Part shown: positions 59,919-64,000 of the stretch, piece after piece
Position numbering within the stretch: the first letter of the stretch is position 1
How the letters are laid out: the number at the start of each line of letters is the position of its first letter
DNA from: Escallonia rubra
Taxonomy: Eukaryota; Streptophyta; Magnoliopsida; Escalloniales; Escalloniaceae
Direction of reading: 5' to 3'
Length of the DNA stretch: 64,000 nt
NCBI GenBank assembly: GCA_033065855.1
Contig: JAVXUO010001430.1
Span: 1 to 64,000, forward strand
The notes under the pieces: generated by a model
Told to the model about the DNA's origin: nothing
What the model saw: only the letters and a program-made list of their open reading frames with translations
The model's database searches: none
Made by a program: the position numbers and the translations under genes

Positions 59919-62050
59919 CTTGTTGTTACCTATCTACTAAAACAGAATGCGTATGTGCACAAGTCAAATTAACATTAAATTTGCAAGTGATCCGCCCCCA
60001 GAGCTGTTATGTAGTTCTGTGAATGTCCGACAAGAAAAGATAGCTTATTCGTCCTTGTCACAAGAGGGTTGGCGCAATAGTGGCTAACGATGAAGAGTGT
60101 TGGAGTGAGGAAAATGATGCAAATAACTATCCGTTCGTATTTTACACCGAAGTGGCTCGTCTGAGATTTGGACCCACATCCTCATACAAGCACAATCTTT
60201 TAAATATGCTGGATACTGGATTGGGATACAACACGAGTAGTACTAATCATATAAGAAGTGAGTATCCTGTAAGGATGTTACACTCAGTCCATATTCTTGG
60301 GAGGCGAATTATCTTTTCGTTCCTTCGGGACTTTTACCTGCATGTTAGTGACAAGAGTGAAGATAGATGTTCATCTTCAACAGTAAATGAAAAAGGTATA
60401 TTAGTGTTGGTTAAAGTCACATTGCTGTTTACTCGAAATGCAACCTAATGTTGGGTAAAGTCGCATTGATGTTTACTTCGAATTGCAACCCAATGTACAA
60501 GCTCAAGTTATGTGACATGATATTCGTAATGATCCGGTCCACGGCCCAACCCCAGGGCAATGCCTCCCTGAAAGCAATCTTATACTATCCCACATCCTTT
60601 GTGGGATATCACAATCTTCCATGTCTTAGCGTCCTCGCTAAGGTTTGATCATATATAGCCCAGAATCTTCCTCTCTAGCCAATTTGAGATATGTCCGGCT
60701 CACCCTTTGTTTTCCCCTAGCACCGGCAACCCCACGGGATAGTCCAGCCTGATCTTTCGAGAGTCAGCTCTAATACCATTTGTAACGACTCGGTCCATGG
60801 CCCCACCGCAGGGCAATGCCTCCCTAAAAAATGCTAGCCAAGTAGGTACTTCTAAGGCAAGGTCTTATAAGGGCAATCTCATACTATTCCATATCCGATG
60901 TGGGATATAACAAAATTAGACTTCAAATGATGTTTTCAAGATACATTCTTTTTGTATTTTATTCCTCTAACGTTGTGGATTATGTTGCAGGTCCTACTGA
61001 TCGGAGGATCAACAGGTACCATGCTGGAAGCATTAGAAGTTGTTGGTGATGGCCATGATGGCCCATTGGGCGAAGTGAGTTTTTTGATACTTTGCCCATG
61101 CAATTTTAGTGCCCATCAGTCTGTAGATATGGATTGTTGATGTTGGTGTTGGGGATGAATGGTCCCTTAAAATTTATATATAAATGCAGTCATATGTAAG
61201 ATCTTATATTTTCTTTATACATGAGACTTGTCCCGGCACCCATGCCCAAATTTAATCCCTTTTAGCCTTGCCTGCGGATCCTAAAATAGACAAGTTGGAC
61301 TCTTGGTTACATGCCAATACCAGGCTTTCGGGTTGATGCCCATGTGTTTGTTTTGGTGCATTTGGAGCGGAAATGCATGTTTTCAGGATTAGTAATACGT
61401 TACGCTCAAGTCAATAATTTTGTGCGCATTTTCTCTGGCCTGGGGAGTTTCTCAGATGAAGCCATTTTAGAAATTCTGGAGAGCATTTTTGAGTGTATAC
61501 CTTAATTTTGTTAATGTTTTCAAGAAGTTCTATGTCCATCCTTGTAAACTACGCATGCTCTTGACTTTTTACTTCTTTCTTTCCCGTTTATCTGTGCAAT
61601 ATGGATTATAAATTTATGAGTATCATACTGGGTCTTCAAACAGAGATTTTTGGGTGGTGGGGTGGAAGAATTAGTGATCATTGAACTTTAGACATGACAT
61701 GGACTATACTTGCAAAGTTACAGAAGTTTCTTTCACATATTCCAAAAAAATGTGTCACAGTGGGAATTTCTGTTTGATTTGATTTCAGAGCTTTGAAGGG
61801 AACAATGGCTACATAGCTCCTTCATTTGAGGGCGAGTCGTCATCTGGAAATGGGAACAAGCTTAAGATGAAACTTAAAGAATTTCACAAGAGGTACTACA
61901 CCGTGACCTCTGTAATGAAACAAGTCGGTCATCTGTTTAGTTTCTTGACATTTTGCATTTTCTGCTGCAGCACGACATCATTTACAGCATTTGACAGGAA
62001 TTACCTCACTCCATTCTTCACAACTCAAGGTGGAGACGAAGAAGAACATG
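50246..62050 (+). CDS. NHX6: Endosomal Na+(K+)/H+ antiporter, NHX5/NHX6 type, 3' end missing
   Basis: Visible exons: 50246-50435, 50561-50612, 50701-50760, 50874-50898, 50979-51064, 51164-51275, 54153-54215, 54315-54334, 54417-54514, 55669-55697, 55798-55829, 55923-55970, 56052-56112, 56204-56301, 56403-56478, 56570-56589, 56689-56786, 56869-56978, 60991-61074, 61789-61892, 61971-62050. They join in frame to 515 codons plus 1 nt. The protein is an NHE/CPA1 exchanger with about 10-12 membrane spans: amiloride-site motif [10 protein letters not shown] (91-100), ATDP (164-167), catalytic Asn-Asp (194-195), and [11 protein letters not shown] (390-400). Plant NHX5/NHX6 sit in Golgi, TGN and endosomes and control lumenal pH, K+ balance and vacuolar trafficking. 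It could be NHX5; the two are close. Exon 21 ends at a good donor (catg/gtaagc), so the last exon lies past 64000. Introns 3, 10 and 15 have U12-type signals. Introns 6 and 18 (2.9 and 4.0 kb) hold repeats. Confidence 0.93.
50761..50873 (+). other. U12-type AT-AC intron (NHX intron 3)
   Basis: The donor is ATATCCTTTT, a perfect U12 5' site, and the intron ends TTTAC. The branch-point-like tgtcttgac (50851-50859) puts the branch A 15 nt before the 3' end. Using it joins PPIIF to QSGFSLSP, as in the family. The nearby AG (50876-50877) would break the frame. Confidence 0.88.
51470..52650. repeat. Diverged direct duplication in NHX intron 6
   Basis: About 500 bp from near 51490 are repeated near 52140 (offset about 650 bp). 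Shared blocks include 'attg.caatgctgttaaaaac', 'gagacctccaa', 'gacttgaagata', 'caggagtcttagtttgtc' and 'ctgagaccctccttgtg'. No coding sequence is recognised. A 83-codon open frame at 53080-53331 just downstream has no known match to me. Confidence 0.7.
55326..55398. repeat. (CT)n(CA)n compound microsatellite
   Basis: CT repeats run into CA and CCCACA repeats inside NHX intron 9. Minus-strand Cys/Gly/Val-rich frames there are artefacts. Confidence 0.95.
55698..55797 (+). other. U12-type AT-AC intron (NHX intron 10)
   Basis: The donor is ATATCCTTTT and the 3' end is CCAGAAC. The branch site gccttaac (55781-55788) contains the full CCTTAAC core with the branch A 10 nt before the end. It joins GVGFTSAL to [10 protein letters not shown] standard AG at 55767-55768 does not keep the frame or the conserved residues. 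Confidence 0.9.
56479..56569 (+). other. U12-type GT-AG intron (NHX intron 15)
   Basis: The donor GTATCCTTGA matches the U12 GT subtype. The branch site tttcttaac (56541-56549) lies 21 nt from the CCCAG acceptor. It joins 'VGFIFFSI' to 'LFIGVAR', which is followed by the 20 nt exon 16. Confidence 0.85.
57416..57550 (+). mobile_element. tRNA-derived SINE-like repeat
   Basis: An A-box-like tagtccagcgg (57427-57437) and a B-box-like agttcgactct (57471-57481) are spaced as in tRNA-type Pol III promoters, followed by an unrelated tail. It does not fold as a whole tRNA, so a SINE in NHX intron 18 is the better call. Ends are approximate. Confidence 0.5.
57854..58614 (-). mobile_element. hAT-like element, CGGACACC family, copy 2 (761 bp)
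   Basis: It begins CTAGGTAGCACGGACAC and ends gtcGGTGCTTCCTAG, flanked by a perfect 8 bp duplication attttagt (57846-57853 and 58615-58622). Orientation is opposite to copy 1. No transposase. It lies in NHX intron 18. Confidence 0.83.
58741..59150 (-). repeat. LTR-retrotransposon fragment with primer-site match
   Basis: The plus strand has gctctgatacca (58895-58906), the complement of the initiator tRNA-Met primer site TGGTATCAGAGC, followed by tgttaaattacc. This is the LTR/primer-site junction of a minus-oriented LTR element. LTR limits and coding parts were not found. Confidence 0.42.
59709..59884. mobile_element. MITE with 32 bp inverted ends, 176 bp
   Basis: GGGAGTTGATCCGTTGATAG begins a 32 bp inverted repeat with 29 matches to the right end. 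An inner hairpin (tggccgtcca / tggacggcca) lies between them. It sits in a run of TA, so the target duplication (TA or longer) cannot be told. NHX intron 18. Confidence 0.75.
59885..59917. repeat. (AT)n microsatellite
   Basis: An AT run directly after the MITE. Confidence 0.9.
60525..60912 (-). mobile_element. TRIM-like miniature LTR element
   Basis: Two direct repeats, 60525-60613 and 60781-60912, share 'gtaacgactcggtccatgg'-type starts, 'cagggcaatgcctccct' and 'tgtgggatat(c/a)aca' ends; the left one lacks about 44 bp. Just inside the right repeat is gctctaatacca, the complement of a tRNA-Met primer site with one mismatch, so the element is in minus orientation. Flanks atatt / aaatt match 4 of 5. 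It codes for nothing. NHX intron 18. Confidence 0.7.
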
Positions 62051-62204
62051 GTAAGCTAAACACCTGAGCATAACTCATTAGTTCTTGAGACCATTTAATT
62101 CATATTATATCAGTAGCATTGGCCATTTAATGTAGAGGTAGTCGGCAGATTAATGATACACTTCCCAAATTTGTGATCACTAAATGACGTGGTAATGTGA
62201 CAGC

Positions 62205-63082
62205 CTAGGTAGCATGGACATGGACACGGTGTCGGACACCGACGGGGACACCGGACACCGCAATTTCCAAAAAATCAGATTTTGGACACCGCAGGACACC
62301 GCTATTTTTTTAATATATATATATCAAATACTTTCCACAATCTAAAATAACAAACAATAATGAAAAACTACCAAAACAAGGAATTTAAATACAAGTCATA
62401 CTTAAACGTTAAATCCAACCAGTACTAAGTATAATAAACATACAACCAGTATTACATGTTCTGTTACTAACAGAACTGTTACTTAGTACTAAGTATAATA
62501 AATATACTGGTTGTATATTTACTCCTCTTTTTATTTAGTCAATGTACTTAGTATTGGACAAAAAAACTAAGTCAGAAAAAAAGGGAAGAGGGACTTTCAC
62601 GACAGAGGGAGAAAAAAAAGAAAAAAAGGGGAAGACGCAAGACTAACGAGAGGGAGAGAGTAGAAGAAAAAAGGAAGGAGTCAAGGAGACGACTGAGGAG
62701 TGACGAGATGTCGAGATCAGAGAAGAATACCTGTGGGTCAGTGACGGCGGACAGAAGACGGCTTCGGTATCTTCGCGACTGAGCTTCGGCGACACCGGCG
62801 ACGAGAGATGAAGACGACCGACAGATTAGAGGTGACGGGTGAGAGAGAAGAAGACGGTCGTGAGAGAGAAGACGAAGGTAATCGGCTAATGGCTCATATT
62901 AGGGCACCTATTATATTCTTTGTGAAAAACCCCCAATCGGGTAATCAGATAATGGCTCAGAAGGTCCGATCGACACTGCACCATGTCGTGTCCGACACGG
63001 TGTCAAAAATTAATAAAAAAAAATTTCGGACACCGATTAGGCATGTTTGACACGTGTCGGCCGGTGTCCGGAGGGTGTCGGG
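62205..63082 (-). mobile_element. hAT-like element, CGGACACC family, copy 3 (left part)
   Basis: It begins CTAGGTAGCATGGACATG and continues with the reverse complement of the right end of copy 1. On the right it matches the reverse complement of the left end of copy 1 up to 'ggagggtgtcggg' and then stops where copy 4 begins. The 8 bases before it, gtgacagc (62197-62204), should recur at its far end outside the window. Confidence 0.75.
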
Positions 63083-64000
63083 CTAGGAAGCACGGACACC
63101 TCTCCTAGGTGGAGGTATGGTGTTCTAAACGGACGGACACCCCGACACCCTCCGGACACCGCCCGACACGTGTTGGACACGGCTAATCGGTGTTGGAATT
63201 ATTTTTTATTTTTTATTTTCTGACATCGTGTCGGACACTTCGTCGAGGAGTGTTGGACACGGGAATGTGCAGTGTTGGACCGTTTGGGGCTACTTTGGAA
63301 CTTTTGGAAGTAATTTCAGGGGTCGTCGTCTTCTCTCTCACCTCATCTGTCGGCCGTCTTCTTCTCTCTCGTCTCCGTGTTGCTGGATCTGTCGCCGATG
63401 TTGCCGGAGCCGACAGATTTGAAAGTCGACGATGTTGTCGGAGCCGACAGATATGAAAGGCGCCGGTGTTACCGGATACCAAAGCCGACAGATCTGTCCG
63501 CCATTGCCGTCGCCAGATCTCTCGCCATCGTCGCCAGAGGTCCTCCACCGCCGTCGCTTACCCACATGTCTACTTCTTCTCTTTGTCTCGTCAGTCGTCT
63601 CCTTCTCCTTCCGCTTTTCTTTGTCTGCTCTTTCTCGCTGACCCACAGGTCCTTACCTCTCGTGTCTCCCTTTTTTTTTCCTTTTCTCCCTCTGTCTTGC
63701 ATTCTACTGAAAGACCTCTTTTTTCTTTTTTTTTTAAACTTCTTTTTTTTGCCCAGTACCAAATAAATGTTCAAGTATGACTTGTATTTATTTAAATTCC
63801 TTGTTTTAGTAGTTTTTCATTATTGTTTGTTATTTTAGGTTGTGAAATGTATTTGATATTTATTAAATATATATAAATATATTTATATATAATAAAAGTA
63901 TATTAAAAATTGCGGTGTCCTGCGGTGTCCAAAATCTGATTTTTTGAAAATTGCGGTGTTCGGTGTCCCCGTTGGTGTCGGTGTCCGAAACCGTGTCCGT
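63083..64000 (+). mobile_element. hAT-like element, CGGACACC family, copy 4 (truncated by window end)
   Basis: It starts CTAGGAAGCACGGACACC and its first ~110 bp are nearly identical to copy 1, including the GC-rich core further in. The last bases in the window, 'accgtgtccgt', are a few bases short of its expected end gCTACCTAG. It is preceded by gtgtcggg (63075-63082), the expected target duplication within copy 3. Confidence 0.78.

Noticed and set aside
60080..60448. 122-codon open frame in NHX intron 18
   Set aside because: No recognised domain, no splice context, and it lies among transposon insertions.
1..64000. CRISPR arrays, bacterial operons, biosynthetic or resistance gene cluster
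   Set aside because: None is present. The regular repeats are microsatellites or transposon subterminal repeats, and the five genes have unrelated housekeeping roles.

Overview
This window is nuclear DNA of a eudicot plant. Its genes have plant intron-exon structure and plant-specific families (a long intronless P-type PPR gene, a QWRF/augmin protein, an intracellular NHX antiporter). The space between and inside them is filled with plant-type transposons: Ty1/copia and other LTR relics, LINEs, hAT-like and PIF/Harbinger-like TIR elements, MITEs, a TRIM and a SINE. The species cannot be named from the sequence.

Layout. 1-4650: copia pol relic, diverged LTR-like repeats carrying a 942 bp hAT-like element, another LTR relic, and a 299 bp MITE just upstream of a TATA box. 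5528-9338 (+): WD40-repeat protein in nine coding exons (446 aa). 10404-13169 (+): intronless 921 aa PPR protein. 13170-20684: gene-poor, no convincing exons. 20685-30941 (-): spliceosomal factor CWC25 in four exons (410 aa); its second intron is 8.8 kb and holds at least four TIR elements plus a LINE relic. 30942-35007: copia gag relic and elements rich in GGY/RCC triplets. 35008-40190 (-): QWRF-motif microtubule protein of the EDE1/AUG8 type in six exons (583 aa). 41456-46470: candidate solo LTR with a 5 bp target duplication and a nested Harbinger-like element. 46471-48480: diverged repeats. 50246-62050 (+): NHX5/NHX6-type endosomal Na+(K+)/H+ antiporter, 21 coding exons visible (515 codons plus 1 nt); the last exon lies beyond the window. 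62205-64000: two members of one hAT-like family, one apparently inserted into the other.

Most notable signals. (1) The NHX gene carries three introns with U12-type (minor spliceosome) signals, two AT-AC and one GT-AG, each with a good branch-point match; the reading frame only works if they are used. (2) One hAT-like family with CGGACACC-rich ends occurs five times; three copies have perfect 8 bp target duplications, and the pair at the right edge is self-nested. (3) CWC25 and the EDE1-like gene are neighbours, as I recall for Arabidopsis At2g44200/At2g44190. (4) Three TIR-like insertions each carry an internal GGY-type triplet tract; these give long spurious open frames of Val/Ala, Pro/Leu and His/Thr. 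I found no sign of an undescribed multi-gene system. The genes are ordinary single-copy housekeeping genes, not a functional cluster.
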